Notes: generated from the sequence alone by a model not told the origin. DNA of 64,000 nucleotides from Bradyrhizobium nanningense (GCF_004114535.1 NZ_LBJC01000033.1:1-64000); one strand, 5' to 3'; positions 42,001-51,375 are shown, numbered from the stretch's first letter. Translations and numbers: made by a program.

Positions 42001-42750
42001 ATGTCGGGCGAACCCATCAAGCCGCACCGCGGCGATGCCGTCTCCGCGCAAGCGGGCGGCGCGGTGCCACAAGCCGCAACGTCGACCGCGGAGGACATCG
42101 CCGCTTTCGTCGCCAAGGCGCGGGCACTGTCACCCCATGCGCCGGGCGCGAAGGGGCGGCTGATCTTCGCATTGGACGCGACGATGAGCCGACAGCCCAC
42201 CTGGGACATGGCCTGCGCGCTTCAGGCCGACATGTTCCGCGAGACCGCGGCGCTCGGCAGTCTCGATATCCGGCTAGTCTACTATCGCGGCTTCAACGAG
42301 TGCCGTGCCACGGGGTGGATCTCCGACAGCGCCAGGCTTGCGGCTTTGATGAGCAAGATCGATTGCCGCGGCGGCGATACCCAGATCGGCAAGGTGCTGA
42401 CCGAGGCGCGACGCGAAGCGGTCGCATCGGGCGTGCGCGCCGTCGTCTTCGTCGGCGATGCCATGGAGGAGAAGGTCGACGAGCTCTGCGCCAAGGCCGG
42501 CGAGCTCGGCATGCTCAAGGTGCCCGTGTTCGTGTTTCAGGAAGGTCATGATGCGGTCGCCGAGCAGGCCTTTCGCGAGATCGCGCGCCTGACCGGCGGT
42601 GCCTGGTGCCGGTTCGATCCAGGCGCGGCCGCGCAGTTGCGCGAGCTGCTGCGGGCAGCCGCGGCCTATGCCGCCGGCGGTCGCGAGGCGTTGTTGAAAT
42701 TGGCGAAGACCGCGAGCGGCGCGGCCAAGCTGATCGGCCAGATGAAATAG
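42001..42750 (+). CDS. VWA-like domain protein
   Basis: A 249-residue soluble protein with a von Willebrand A-type fold: LIFALDATMSRQPTW carries a MIDAS-like D-x-T-x-S pattern, then LDIRLVYYRG, GDTQIGKVLTEA and AVVFVGDAMEE. A C-terminal helical part (about residues 195-249) is rich in Ala. The start is preceded directly by AAGGA. It is followed 72 bases later by the J-domain gene on the same strand. Function not assigned, though VWA and DnaJ-type genes side by side recall tellurite- or chaperone-linked pairs. Confidence 0.8.
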   Translation: MSGEPIKPHRGDAVSAQAGGAVPQAATSTAEDIAAFVAKARALSPHAPGAKGRLIFALDATMSRQPTWDMACALQADMFRETAALGSLDIRLVYYRGFNECRATGWISDSARLAALMSKIDCRGGDTQIGKVLTEARREAVASGVRAVVFVGDAMEEKVDELCAKAGELGMLKVPVFVFQEGHDAVAEQAFREIARLTGGAWCRFDPGAAAQLRELLRAAAAYAAGGREALLKLAKTASGAAKLIGQMK

Positions 42751-42822
42751 CGCGCAGGCCGTCCTCGCTCGCGGCGGGGCGCATGCCATGCATTTTGCCG
42801 CGAGGGCGACTATATTCCCGAT

Positions 42823-43548
42823 ATGACCCTGCTCGCCGGCGCCGTCGCCGTTATCACGCTTTATCTGCTGCTCCAGACGTTCCGCGCCGCCAACCCGGCG
42901 GTGCTGGCGCGTGCCATCAGATTTGGTGGCGGCGTACTGGCACTCGCAGTCGCAGCGTTCACCGGCCTGCGCGGCGAGCTGGCGGTGGCGATCCCGCTGG
43001 GGATTTTCGGTGCCGGGCTGCTGGGCTGGACACCGCTGGCAAACGCCGGCTTCGGCAATGTCGGCGGACTGTTCGGCGGCGGTGCCGCGCCCGCGTCAGG
43101 GCAGGCCTCACGCGTGCGCTCGCAATTCCTGGATATGCGGCTCGACCACGATTCCGGCCAGCTTGGCGGACAGATCGTCGCCGGGCCTCACGCCGGGCGC
43201 GATCTCGGCGAGTTCGATCTTCCGAGCCTGCTGGCGATGGTCCCGACCTTCGACGCCGAGAGCGTGGCCTTACTTGAAAGCTATCTGGACCGCCGGTTTC
43301 CCGCTTGGCGTCAGAACGCGCAGGGCGATGCGGCAGGGGGGCAGCGCCGCACGGCGGCGAGCGGCAAAATGACGGCGGAGGAGGCCTATCAGATCCTTGG
43401 CCTGCAGCCGGGGGCGGGGCGTGACGACATCAGCCGGGCGCACAAGTCCTTGATGAAGAAACTCCATCCCGACCAGGGGGGCTCGAACTATCTCGCTGCC
43501 CGGGTAAACGAGGCCAAGGATACTCTGCTTCGTACGCATAACGGCTAA
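42823..43548 (+). CDS. Membrane-anchored J-domain protein
   Basis: A 241-residue protein. Residues 1-85 have two or three hydrophobic helices (AVAVITLYLLLQTF and LAVAAFTGLRGEL); residues about 100-170 are soluble. The C-terminal 60 residues form a J-domain: ILGLQPGAGRDDISRAHKSL, then MKKLHPDQGG with the HPD motif. The layout, membrane helix plus J-domain at the very end, resembles DjlA/Tim14-type co-chaperones that recruit DnaK to the inner membrane. Function inferred from the domain. Confidence 0.88.
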   Translation: MTLLAGAVAVITLYLLLQTFRAANPAVLARAIRFGGGVLALAVAAFTGLRGELAVAIPLGIFGAGLLGWTPLANAGFGNVGGLFGGGAAPASGQASRVRSQFLDMRLDHDSGQLGGQIVAGPHAGRDLGEFDLPSLLAMVPTFDAESVALLESYLDRRFPAWRQNAQGDAAGGQRRTAASGKMTAEEAYQILGLQPGAGRDDISRAHKSLMKKLHPDQGGSNYLAARVNEAKDTLLRTHNG

Positions 43549-43748
43549 CTCCGGCACCACGCCACAAACGCCCGTACCGTGTGAGCTCCGCTTGCTCCGT
43601 TTGCCGTCGCCCCGATGCCCGCCATTTCGGCGTGGTCGATCCCTTGAGCAAAGTTTTAACCGTAAATTCTTGACGAGAGGTTGTCGCGGAACAGCCTTGT
43701 CGTGATCCCGTCACCGCGTCCGCACAACGAACGCGTCCCCCCAAACGA

Positions 43749-43775
43749 AAATGCCCGCGCAAGGCGCGGGCATTT
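43749..43775 (-). terminator. Terminator of the DD-carboxypeptidase gene
   Basis: A perfect 12-bp stem AAATGCCCGCGC / GCGCGGGCATTT with a 3-base loop. On the minus strand it is followed by TTCG after its T-rich end and lies 21 bases past the stop codon at 43797. It could also end the plus-strand J-domain transcript. Confidence 0.8.
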
Positions 43776-43796
43776 CGTCGGGAACGGGAAACGAGA

Positions 43797-45641
43797 TCAG
43801 TTGCGGACGGTGATGCAGGAAATCTCGGCGCGCTTCAGGGTGCGGCAGACCGCTTCGGCTTGGTCGCGCTCGAGGCCGGCGAAGCGGGCGCGATAGAGCT
43901 TGCGATTGTCCTTTGCGACAACGGGCTCGGTGAACGGATCGGCCCTGCTGAGCAGGCCGCGGGCCGAGCTGCGCGCGGCGTCGATACGCTGCTGGGCTTC
44001 GTTCTCGCTCTCGAGCGCGCCGACCTGGACGATCCAGCCGTTGTGGGTGGCGGCCGGCTTGGTGGTGGCGCTCATCTGGACCGGCATCGGATCGGCGGAG
44101 GCGAGCTTCGGAGCGGCCGGGGCTGGCGCGGCGGCCGCTGTGGCGGGCAGCACGCCGAGGATCCCGTTGCCGGTGCCGAAGCCGGCCGGCTGCCGCGGCA
44201 TCTCGGTGCGGGCGACCTCGGCCTTCGGCGCTTCCGCCTGGCTGACGATCTCGGGCTTGTTGATGAGGTCGGCCCGGGCGACCACGGCGCCGGAGGTTTC
44301 TGCGACGTCGGAACGGGACGGGATGGTGCTGGTGACCGGCGGGGCAACCTGGGCGGGGGCGGCCGAGGCGACCTTCACGGCGCCGGCCTTGACCTGAACC
44401 GTCTTGACCCGCACCGGCTTCATCGGCTCGGACGAGCCGGGGATGATGGAGAGCGGCTGGCTCGAGATCACGCCATTGGTGAGCGGCGCGGGCTCGATCT
44501 TGGATTCCGTCTGCCGAACCTCGGGCTTGCTGGTTTCCGGCTTGGGCGGGGACGGTGGCACCGCGGCCGTTGCGGCAGCAAGCGTCGACAGGCGGGCAGC
44601 GAGACGAGACGGGGCGGATTCGGGCGCAGGGGCCGCGGCCTGGACCTGCGCAGCGGGACGGGCCGGCGGAGTATCCGAGGCGGCAGCAACATCGGTGGCG
44701 GTGTCGGCGCCGTTGCGCTCGGTGACCGCGGCGACGGTGTGAGTGGTCGCACCCTTATCGAGATTCTCCGCGAGCAGGTTGCGCATGATGGCATCGCGCG
44801 AGCCGCCGCTGCGGCCGCCAAGCACGACGCCGATCAGATGGCGGTTGCCGCGGCGCATCGAGGTGACGAGGTTGAAGCCGGAGGCGCGGGTGTAGCCCGT
44901 CTTGATGCCGTCCACGCCCTCGACGCTGCCGAGCAGGTGATTGTGATTGCGGATCGACTGTCCACGCCAGTTGAACGTGGAGGTCGCGAAATAACGATAG
45001 TAGCGCGGGAAGCGCTCCTGGATGGCACGGCCGAGCGTTGCCTGGTCGCGCGCGGTCGTGACCTGCTCGTCGTTGGGAAGGCCGTTGGCGTTGCGGTACA
45101 CCGTCCTGGACATGCCGAGCGCGCGCGCCTTGCGCGTCATCATCTGGGCAAAGTCGTCCTCGTCGCCGGCAATCGCTTCCGCGATCACCACCGCGGCGTC
45201 GTTGGCGGAGCGGGTGACGAGACCCTTGATCGCGTCCTCGACACGGATGGTCTGGCCGGCACGCAGGTTCAACTTGGTCGGATCCTGGTCGGCGGCGTGC
45301 TGGGACACCGGCATCTCGGTGTCGAGCTTCATCTTGCCGGACTCAAGGCGCTCGAACAGGAGATAGAGCGTCATGATCTTGGTCAGCGAGGCGGGGTGGA
45401 GGATCCCGTCGGGGCTCGTTGCCTGCAGCACCGCACCCGAATTGCCGTCGACGATGATGGACGCGAATTTCGGGCTGGAGCTCTCGGACACATCGCGCTG
45501 CACCCGGTGGTGCGCATAGTGGCGGCGATGGCGCCGTGCCTCGGCGGCATCGGTGGTGAAGATGACCGCGGTGGTGATCGTAAGAAGCCCGAAAACGCCA
45601 ACCCGCGCCAAGCGCGAGGAAGACAAGTTTTTGCGAAGCAT
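43797..45641 (-). CDS. D-alanyl-D-alanine carboxypeptidase with SPOR domain
   Basis: A 614-residue penicillin-binding protein, family S11. Signal peptide at residues 1-33 (ending near AAEA), then the peptidase domain with the three active-site motifs: HPASLTKIM (SxxK), TRSANDAAV (SxN) and GIKTGYTRA (KTG). A long Ala/Pro/Thr-rich linker (about residues 310-525) leads to a C-terminal SPOR domain (GWIVQVGALESE, then ISCITVRN), which binds denuded glycan at the division site. It trims pentapeptides in the periplasm. The length, twice a typical PBP5, is due to the linker. Confidence 0.93.
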   Translation of the reverse strand: MLRKNLSSSRLARVGVFGLLTITTAVIFTTDAAEARRHRRHYAHHRVQRDVSESSSPKFASIIVDGNSGAVLQATSPDGILHPASLTKIMTLYLLFERLESGKMKLDTEMPVSQHAADQDPTKLNLRAGQTIRVEDAIKGLVTRSANDAAVVIAEAIAGDEDDFAQMMTRKARALGMSRTVYRNANGLPNDEQVTTARDQATLGRAIQERFPRYYRYFATSTFNWRGQSIRNHNHLLGSVEGVDGIKTGYTRASGFNLVTSMRRGNRHLIGVVLGGRSGGSRDAIMRNLLAENLDKGATTHTVAAVTERNGADTATDVAAASDTPPARPAAQVQAAAPAPESAPSRLAARLSTLAAATAAVPPSPPKPETSKPEVRQTESKIEPAPLTNGVISSQPLSIIPGSSEPMKPVRVKTVQVKAGAVKVASAAPAQVAPPVTSTIPSRSDVAETSGAVVARADLINKPEIVSQAEAPKAEVARTEMPRQPAGFGTGNGILGVLPATAAAAPAPAAPKLASADPMPVQMSATTKPAATHNGWIVQVGALESENEAQQRIDAARSSARGLLSRADPFTEPVVAKDNRKLYRARFAGLERDQAEAVCRTLKRAEISCITVRN

Positions 45642-45923
45642 GGAACCCCGTCCCCGTTTCTGACTAGATCACCGGCTCGTGAGGCGAAATTGTGCCCATT
45701 GGACCCGGGATCATTACCTGCTCAGGCTGTCCCTCCGCTGGTGTTCGCCGCGGGAGACGTTGGACCTGAGCCGCTATTCTGGCTAAGGTGATGTTCTCAA
45801 ACGGCTTTTTGACCGTCTGCGGTAGCTGAACACGTCCGGGAATCAGGGTAGGGGGCCGCGGTTTCCAAAAGCTTAAGGAACCCTTGCGGGAAACCCCGGG
45901 AATCTCCGCGATTTGCGTCGAAT

Positions 45924-45973
45924 TTTGTGCGACGCACAAATATTCTTGACTTATTTGTGCGTTGCACTAATAA
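45924..45973 (+). promoter_or_regulatory. Phasin promoter with candidate PhaR operators
   Basis: TTTGTGCG-A-CGCACAAA (45924-45940) is a perfect 8-bp-arm palindrome. A second, imperfect TTTGTGCG-T-TGCACTAA lies at 45954-45970, between a -35 TTGACT (45946-45951) and a -10 TAATAA (45968-45973). The second operator overlaps the promoter, so binding there would block RNA polymerase. The repressor PhaR, which controls phasin genes in related bacteria, is the obvious candidate; the match to its known site is from memory. Confidence 0.65.
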
Positions 45974-46029
45974 TGGGCAGAGTCAGGGAGCCGGGGCTTC
46001 CGACGCGAGCCAGGGAAAAGGATTCCGAA

Positions 46030-46368
46030 ATGTTCAAGGTTGAAGACTTTCAGAACTACGGGAAAGAGCAGTTCGAGCAGTGTGTTGCTTCCGCGACCTC
46101 GGTGCAGCATGGCCTCCAGGCGATCGCCAGTGCCTATGGCGACTACACCAAGAAGTCGTTCGAAGACACCAAGTCCTTCGTCGAGAAGCTTTCCGGCGTG
46201 AAGTCGCTGGACAAGGCGATGGAAGCGCAGACCGATTTCGCCCGTTCCGCCTACGAGACCTTCGTTGCGGAATCGCAGAAGATCGCCGGCCTCTACAGCG
46301 ACCTCGCCAAGCAGGCGTTCAAGCCGGTCGAGACCATCGTGTCGAAGTTCACCCCGGCCGCCCAGTAA
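46030..46368 (+). CDS. Phasin family protein
   Basis: A 112-residue all-helical protein of the phasin_2 group (MFKVEDFQNYGKEQFEQC, FARSAYETFVAESQKIAG). Phasins coat polyhydroxybutyrate granules in the cytoplasm. AAAGGA lies 8 bases before the ATG. It has its own promoter and candidate operators upstream and a strong terminator downstream, so it is a monocistronic, regulated gene. Confidence 0.92.
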   Translation: MFKVEDFQNYGKEQFEQCVASATSVQHGLQAIASAYGDYTKKSFEDTKSFVEKLSGVKSLDKAMEAQTDFARSAYETFVAESQKIAGLYSDLAKQAFKPVETIVSKFTPAAQ

Positions 46369-46392
46369 CGTTTTCAGGATATCCTGGAATCG

Positions 46393-46423
46393 AAAAGCCC
46401 GGCTGATCCAGCCGGGCTTTTTG
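46393..46423 (+). terminator. Rho-independent terminator of the phasin gene
   Basis: A 12-bp stem AAAAGCCCGGCT / AGCCGGGCTTTT with a 5-base loop and a T-run, 24 bases after the stop. It is also close to the end of the converging TadG-like gene and may serve both. Confidence 0.88.
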
Positions 46424-46442
46424 TTTGCTCGCGGTCACTCGG

Positions 46443-47795
46443 TCAACGCGCCACGCGCAGCTTCGACAGCGAGGTGCCGATGTCCTTGAACACCGAGACG
46501 GTCTGGCTGGCCGACGTGACCAGATAGAATTTGTCGGTGCTGCTGGCGCAATATTGCAGCACGCTCGAGGTCGGATCGCTGCCGGTGTTCACCTGCACGG
46601 TGTAGATCGTGATGTTGTAGGGCTGGGCCTTGGCATTGTCGCACAGCTTCTTCTGCCGCGCGTCGATCTGCGAGGCGTTGCTGTACCAGCGGTTCTGCGT
46701 GTTCAGACCGTCGGAAAGCAGCACGATCGCGTCCTTGTAGGTGTAATTGGTGTCTTTGGCCGGCGCGTTCATGGGATCGCCGGTCGATAGTGTCATCCAC
46801 CCCCAGGCGAGGCCGATGCCCTGGTTGGTGTTGCCCGTAGGCTTCATGGCGTCGATCCGGCTCTTGAGCGCGGTCCAGTCGTAGCTCAGCGGCATGATCG
46901 GTTGCAGGTAGGACCAGCTGCTCGTGCTGCAGTAAGAGTACTGGTCGGCGGGGAAGAGCGTCCCCACATTGCCGCTCGTCGGCGTGGTGTTCTTGGTGTC
47001 GTAGTCCTGATCGCGATCGACCACGCACCCGGTCCAGGTGTTGTGGTTGGCCGGCGTCCATTTCCAATTGTTGCAGTTGTTGTAGTTGCCCGACGTGCAG
47101 CTCCAGCTGCCGTTGGCGGCATCCCAATCGCTGAAATCGATCCAGCTCTTATTGTAGTTGCTGGCGCCGACATTGACGTCCTTGGCGAACGGAACGATCG
47201 AGATGTAGACATCGCCGGTAGTCTTGGCGAGCGCGCTGAGTTGGTCGACCAGATTCTTCGCAGCCGTCTGCATCGCCCCCATCTTGCCGTCCTGGGCCAT
47301 CGAGCCGGTGTTGTCGAGCACCAGGGCCACGCGCATGCGGACGTTGCCCCAGGCGCTGGTGGACGTGGTGCCGACGTCGAGCGTCGGAAAGCCGGCGATC
47401 TTCATGAAGGTGGTCGTGTAGGTGCCAGTTCCGGTGAGCTGGATCGTTGAGCCCATGCTGGTGCTCGCCGAATAGGTCGCCGCGACGCTGACCGAAGGCA
47501 GGGCGGACGTATCTGTAAACAGCGCGTTGACATAGGCTTGCGCCTTCGTGCCGAGCTGCGAGGTGGTGATGGTCCCGGACGACAGATCCTTGGAAAGCAT
47601 CAGAGCGGCGGAGTCGAGGGCCGCCTGCATGGACGTCCGGGCCTGGGCGGCGCGGCTATAGTCCACTGCGGCACCGATGAAGCTCAGCACCGGGACCAGC
47701 GCGATCGCGAAGATCACGGCGATATTGCCTTGCTCGGCCGCTGCGAAGCGGGCGAACTGTCGACCAATCAGGCTGGCGAGCGGCGAGCGAAACAT
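46443..47795 (-). CDS. TadE/TadG-like protein with VWA domain
   Basis: A 450-residue protein starting at MFRSPLASL (a longer frame reaches 47864). Residues about 20-55 carry the TadE/TadG membrane helix (EQGNIAVIFAIALVPVLSF), then a pilin-like region and a VWA domain with MIDAS in LVLDNTGSM and a later VLLSDGLNTQN. The central insert is rich in Asn, Trp, Tyr and Cys. TadG helps assemble Flp/Tad pili, but no other tad genes are in this window. It may be a stand-alone adhesion or surface protein. Confidence 0.85.
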   Translation of the reverse strand: MFRSPLASLIGRQFARFAAAEQGNIAVIFAIALVPVLSFIGAAVDYSRAAQARTSMQAALDSAALMLSKDLSSGTITTSQLGTKAQAYVNALFTDTSALPSVSVAATYSASTSMGSTIQLTGTGTYTTTFMKIAGFPTLDVGTTSTSAWGNVRMRVALVLDNTGSMAQDGKMGAMQTAAKNLVDQLSALAKTTGDVYISIVPFAKDVNVGASNYNKSWIDFSDWDAANGSWSCTSGNYNNCNNWKWTPANHNTWTGCVVDRDQDYDTKNTTPTSGNVGTLFPADQYSYCSTSSWSYLQPIMPLSYDWTALKSRIDAMKPTGNTNQGIGLAWGWMTLSTGDPMNAPAKDTNYTYKDAIVLLSDGLNTQNRWYSNASQIDARQKKLCDNAKAQPYNITIYTVQVNTGSDPTSSVLQYCASSTDKFYLVTSASQTVSVFKDIGTSLSKLRVAR

Positions 47796-48277
47796 GACGG
47801 TGCCCCGAAATCGGTGGTTTTGCCCGATTTCGCGCCACGCCATTGAAGACTTGGTGAATCGCACCGTAGAAGACCGGGGTATCTCGGGCGAAACGTCGCA
47901 ATCGTGTTAAATGGCTGGGTTCCTGGTCAACAGATTCTAAGCGGCAGGGGCATAAGTTTTTGTCAAATCGGTCCGGATTGATTAACCTTGACCCAGATCG
48001 CCCGGACCGGGAATCGGGACTGCCGCGGCCATCGGTCGGACCTTGCACGCTTGCGGCGAGCCGGGGGCAGGCCCATATTGCTGGCGAACGATCCGGTTTG
48101 AATCGGATCTATCGGGAGCGGCGATCCAATAAGGCGGCGCGCCTGCGCCAGGCTCCGAAGGGCGGGGTCGCGCGGTGGCCGCCATTCGCTTCCGTGGGGA
48201 ATTTGAACGCCTGAGCCATGCCGCAATTGACTTCCAGACTCGACCTGTCCGCGCCAGCCGCTGCCCACGCTCCTCGC
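47796..48277. other. Intergenic region between the TadG-like gene and clpS
   Basis: No other gene is supported. A 6-bp dyad GATCCG-N8-CGGATC at 48090-48109 could be an operator, and CGATCC recurs at 48121-48126. A longer reading of clpS starting at 48218 would take up the last 60 bases. Promoters of two divergently transcribed genes must lie here. Confidence 0.4.
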
Positions 48278-48610
48278 ATGAGCAATGACGAGAACCGTTC
48301 CGGCAACCCCTCCGGTCCGAACACGTCGGTCATCACCAAGGTCAAGCCCAAGACCAAACGGCCGAACCTCTACCGCGTGCTGATCCTGAACGACGACTAC
48401 ACGCCGATGGAGTTCGTCGTCCACGTGCTGGAGAAGTTCTTCAACAAGGACATCGAGGCCGCGACCAAGATCATGCTGCACGTCCATCATCACGGCATCG
48501 GAGAGTGCGGCGTCTTCACCTACGAGATCGCCGAGACCAAGGTGACGCAGGTGATGGATTTCGCCCGTAAGCACCAGCATCCGCTGCAATGCGTGATGGA
48601 AAAGAAGTAG
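48278..48610 (+). CDS. clpS: ATP-dependent Clp protease adaptor ClpS
   Basis: A 110-residue ClpS from the ATG at 48278 (MSNDENRSG); an upstream ATG at 48218 would give 130 residues. The N-end-rule recognition core is intact: YRVLILNDDYTPMEFVVHVL, then HVHHHGIGECGVFTYEIAE. The adaptor delivers proteins with destabilising N-terminal residues to ClpAP. It lies 284 bases upstream of clpA in the same direction; in many Alphaproteobacteria the two form one locus, here with its own spacer. Confidence 0.95.
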   Translation: MSNDENRSGNPSGPNTSVITKVKPKTKRPNLYRVLILNDDYTPMEFVVHVLEKFFNKDIEAATKIMLHVHHHGIGECGVFTYEIAETKVTQVMDFARKHQHPLQCVMEKK

Positions 48611-48894
48611 ACGGTGCGTTTGACGCCGGCCCTTGTGTCGGTCGCAGTGTGAGCGTCGCGTGAGGCCTGTGCGCACGAGGTGCGTCGCAGTCGGCAAAAC
48701 TACGGAATTCCGCGCCGGCGCCGCTCCCGCCCAATTCGGAATGGGTTTTGCATCGAAAAATACCACAGCTGTGGAGTCGCCGAGTCGCGGGAACCGGTCT
48801 TTCGCCGCGGTCTTGTATAACTATATGTGACAAAGGTTGTTGTTGCCTGACCGGGCGATCACGACCATGATGGTGGGGGCCATAGAGGACGCGA

Positions 48895-51303
48895 ATGCCG
48901 ACTTTTTCCCAAAGCCTTGAACAATCCCTGCATCGTGCGCTGGCGATCGCAAACGAGCGTCATCACCAATACGCGACGCTCGAGCATCTCTTGCTCTCCC
49001 TGATCGACGACTCCGATGCAGCCGCCGTCATGCGCGCCTGTAGCGTCGATCTCGACAAGCTCCGTACGAGCCTCGTCAATTATCTTGAGACCGAATTCGA
49101 GAACCTGGTGACCGATGGCGCCGACGACGCCAAGCCGACCGCCGGTTTCCAGCGCGTGATCCAGCGCGCGGTCATCCACGTGCAGTCCTCCGGTCGCGAA
49201 GAGGTGACCGGCGCCAACGTGCTGATCGCGATCTTCGCCGAGCGCGAGAGCCATGCCGCGTACTTCCTGCAGGAGCAGGACATGACGCGCTATGACGCGG
49301 TCAACTACATCAGCCACGGCATTGCCAAGCGGCCGGGTGTCTCCGAGGCGCGCCCCGTTCGCGGCGTCGACGAGGAGACCGAGGCCAAGGGCAACGAGGA
49401 CGCCAAGAAGAAGGGCGAGGCGCTCGAGACCTATTGCGTCAACCTCAACAAGAAGGCGCGCGACGGCAAGATCGATCCGGTGATCGGACGCAATTCCGAG
49501 ATCAACCGCGCGATCCAGGTGCTGTGCCGCCGGCAGAAGAACAATCCGTTGTTCGTCGGCGAAGCCGGCGTCGGCAAGACCGCGATCGCCGAAGGCCTCG
49601 CCAAGCGTATCGTCGACAGCGAAGTGCCGGAGGTGCTGGCAGCTGCCACGGTGTTCTCGCTGGACATGGGCACGCTGCTCGCGGGCACGCGCTATCGCGG
49701 TGATTTCGAAGAGCGCCTGAAGCAGGTGCTGAAGGAGCTCGAGGCGCATCCCAACGCCATCCTGTTCATCGACGAAATCCACACCGTGATCGGTGCGGGT
49801 GCGACGTCGGGCGGGGCGATGGACGCCTCGAACCTGCTGAAGCCTGCGCTCGCCTCGGGCACGATCCGCTGCATGGGCTCGACCACCTACAAGGAATATC
49901 GCCAGCACTTCGAGAAGGACCGCGCGCTGGTGCGGCGCTTCCAGAAGATCGACATCAACGAGCCGACGGTCGAGGACGCGATCGCGATCCTCAAGGGGCT
50001 CAAGCCGTACTTCGAGGACTACCACCGGCTGAAGTACACCAACGAGGCGATCGAGGCTGCGGTTCAGCTCTCCTCGCGCTACATCCACGACCGCAAGCTG
50101 CCTGACAAGGCGATCGACGTGATCGACGAGTCCGGTGCCGCGCAAATGCTGGTTGCCGAGAACAAGCGCAAGAAGACGATCGGCATCAAGGAGATCGAGA
50201 CCACGATCGCCTCGATGGCGCGGATCCCGCCGAAGAGCGTGTCGAAGGACGATGCCGAGGTGCTCAAGCATCTCGAGCAGACCTTGAAGCGCACCGTGTT
50301 CGGCCAGGACAAGGCGATCGAGTCGCTCGCCGCCTCGATCAAGCTGGCGCGGGCCGGCCTGCGCGAGCCGGAGAAGCCGATCGGCTGCTACCTGTTCTCG
50401 GGTCCGACCGGCGTCGGCAAGACCGAAGTCGCCAAGCAGCTCGCGGCGTCGCTCGGCGTCGAGCTCCTTCGCTTCGACATGTCCGAATACATGGAGCGGC
50501 ACACCGTGTCGCGCCTGATCGGCGCGCCTCCCGGCTATGTCGGCTTCGACCAGGGCGGCCTCTTGACCGACGGCGTCGACCAGCATCCGCATTGCGTGGT
50601 GCTGCTCGACGAAATCGAGAAGGCGCATCCCGACCTCTACAACGTGCTGCTTCAGATCATGGACCACGGCCGGCTCACCGACCACAACGGCAAGCAGGTC
50701 AACTTCCGCAACGTAATCCTGATCATGACCACGAACGCGGGCGCTTCCGATCTCGCCAAGCAGGCGTTCGGGTTCACGCGCTCCAAGCGGGAAGGCGACG
50801 ACCACGAGGCGATCAACCGGCAGTTCGCGCCGGAATTCCGCAACCGCCTCGATGCCATCGTCTCGTTCAGCCATCTCAGCGTCGAGGTGATCGGCACCGT
50901 GGTCGAGAAGTTCGTGCTTCAGCTCGAAGCGCAGCTCGGCGACCGTGACGTCACCATCGAGCTGTCCGAGCCCGCGAAGGCCTGGCTGGTCCAGCATGGT
51001 TACGACGAGCAGATGGGCGCGCGTCCCATGGCCCGCGTGATCCAGGAGCACATCAAGAAGCCGCTGGCCGACGAGGTGCTGTTTGGTAAGCTCAAGGGCG
51101 GCGGCCACGTCCGCGTCGTTCTCGTCAAGGACGAGGCCGACGAGACCAAGGAGAAGATCGGCTTCGAATTCGTCGAGGGCCCGGTCACGCCGAAGCAGGA
51201 GAAGCTGCCCGGCGCCCGCAAGCGTCCGCCGGGCAAGTCCAAGCCGGGCGGTCCCGGCGGCTCCAAGGGGCCGACCTCGAAGGGCCCGCTGGTCAAGGCT
51301 TGA
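48895..51303 (+). CDS. clpA: ATP-dependent Clp protease ATPase subunit ClpA
   Basis: An 802-residue AAA+ unfoldase: a ClpN double-repeat domain (residues 1-150, FSQSLEQSLHRALAIANERH), the first AAA domain (Walker A GEAGVGKTA, Walker B ILFIDEIHT), the second (Walker A GPTGVGKTEV, Walker B VLLDEIEK) and the D2-small domain. A basic, Lys/Pro/Gly-rich tail of about 50 residues follows, longer than in E. coli ClpA. It works with ClpP and ClpS. GAGGAC lies 6 bases before the ATG, and a hairpin terminator follows. Confidence 0.97.
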   Translation: MPTFSQSLEQSLHRALAIANERHHQYATLEHLLLSLIDDSDAAAVMRACSVDLDKLRTSLVNYLETEFENLVTDGADDAKPTAGFQRVIQRAVIHVQSSGREEVTGANVLIAIFAERESHAAYFLQEQDMTRYDAVNYISHGIAKRPGVSEARPVRGVDEETEAKGNEDAKKKGEALETYCVNLNKKARDGKIDPVIGRNSEINRAIQVLCRRQKNNPLFVGEAGVGKTAIAEGLAKRIVDSEVPEVLAAATVFSLDMGTLLAGTRYRGDFEERLKQVLKELEAHPNAILFIDEIHTVIGAGATSGGAMDASNLLKPALASGTIRCMGSTTYKEYRQHFEKDRALVRRFQKIDINEPTVEDAIAILKGLKPYFEDYHRLKYTNEAIEAAVQLSSRYIHDRKLPDKAIDVIDESGAAQMLVAENKRKKTIGIKEIETTIASMARIPPKSVSKDDAEVLKHLEQTLKRTVFGQDKAIESLAASIKLARAGLREPEKPIGCYLFSGPTGVGKTEVAKQLAASLGVELLRFDMSEYMERHTVSRLIGAPPGYVGFDQGGLLTDGVDQHPHCVVLLDEIEKAHPDLYNVLLQIMDHGRLTDHNGKQVNFRNVILIMTTNAGASDLAKQAFGFTRSKREGDDHEAINRQFAPEFRNRLDAIVSFSHLSVEVIGTVVEKFVLQLEAQLGDRDVTIELSEPAKAWLVQHGYDEQMGARPMARVIQEHIKKPLADEVLFGKLKGGGHVRVVLVKDEADETKEKIGFEFVEGPVTPKQEKLPGARKRPPGKSKPGGPGGSKGPTSKGPLVKA

Positions 51304-51322
51304 TCTCGAGCGATATGGGTTG

Positions 51323-51352
51323 AAAAGGTCGGCTGTAAAGCCGGCCTTTTTT
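51323..51352 (+). terminator. Rho-independent terminator of clpA
   Basis: A 12-bp stem (AAAAGGTCGGCT / AGCCGGCCTTTT, with one G-U wobble) and a 4-base loop, followed by a T-run, 20 bases after the clpA stop. Confidence 0.88.
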
Positions 51353-51375
51353 GTCGGCTCGACGTCCGATGACCG

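Noticed and set aside
43860..45791. A 643-codon open frame on the plus strand, opposite the DD-carboxypeptidase gene
   Set aside because: It mirrors the opposite-strand gene, has no family features and is a by-product of high-GC codon bias; the PBP motifs on the minus strand are clear.
48859..51108. A 749-codon open frame opposite clpA
   Set aside because: It is an antisense shadow; ClpA is fully conserved on the plus strand.
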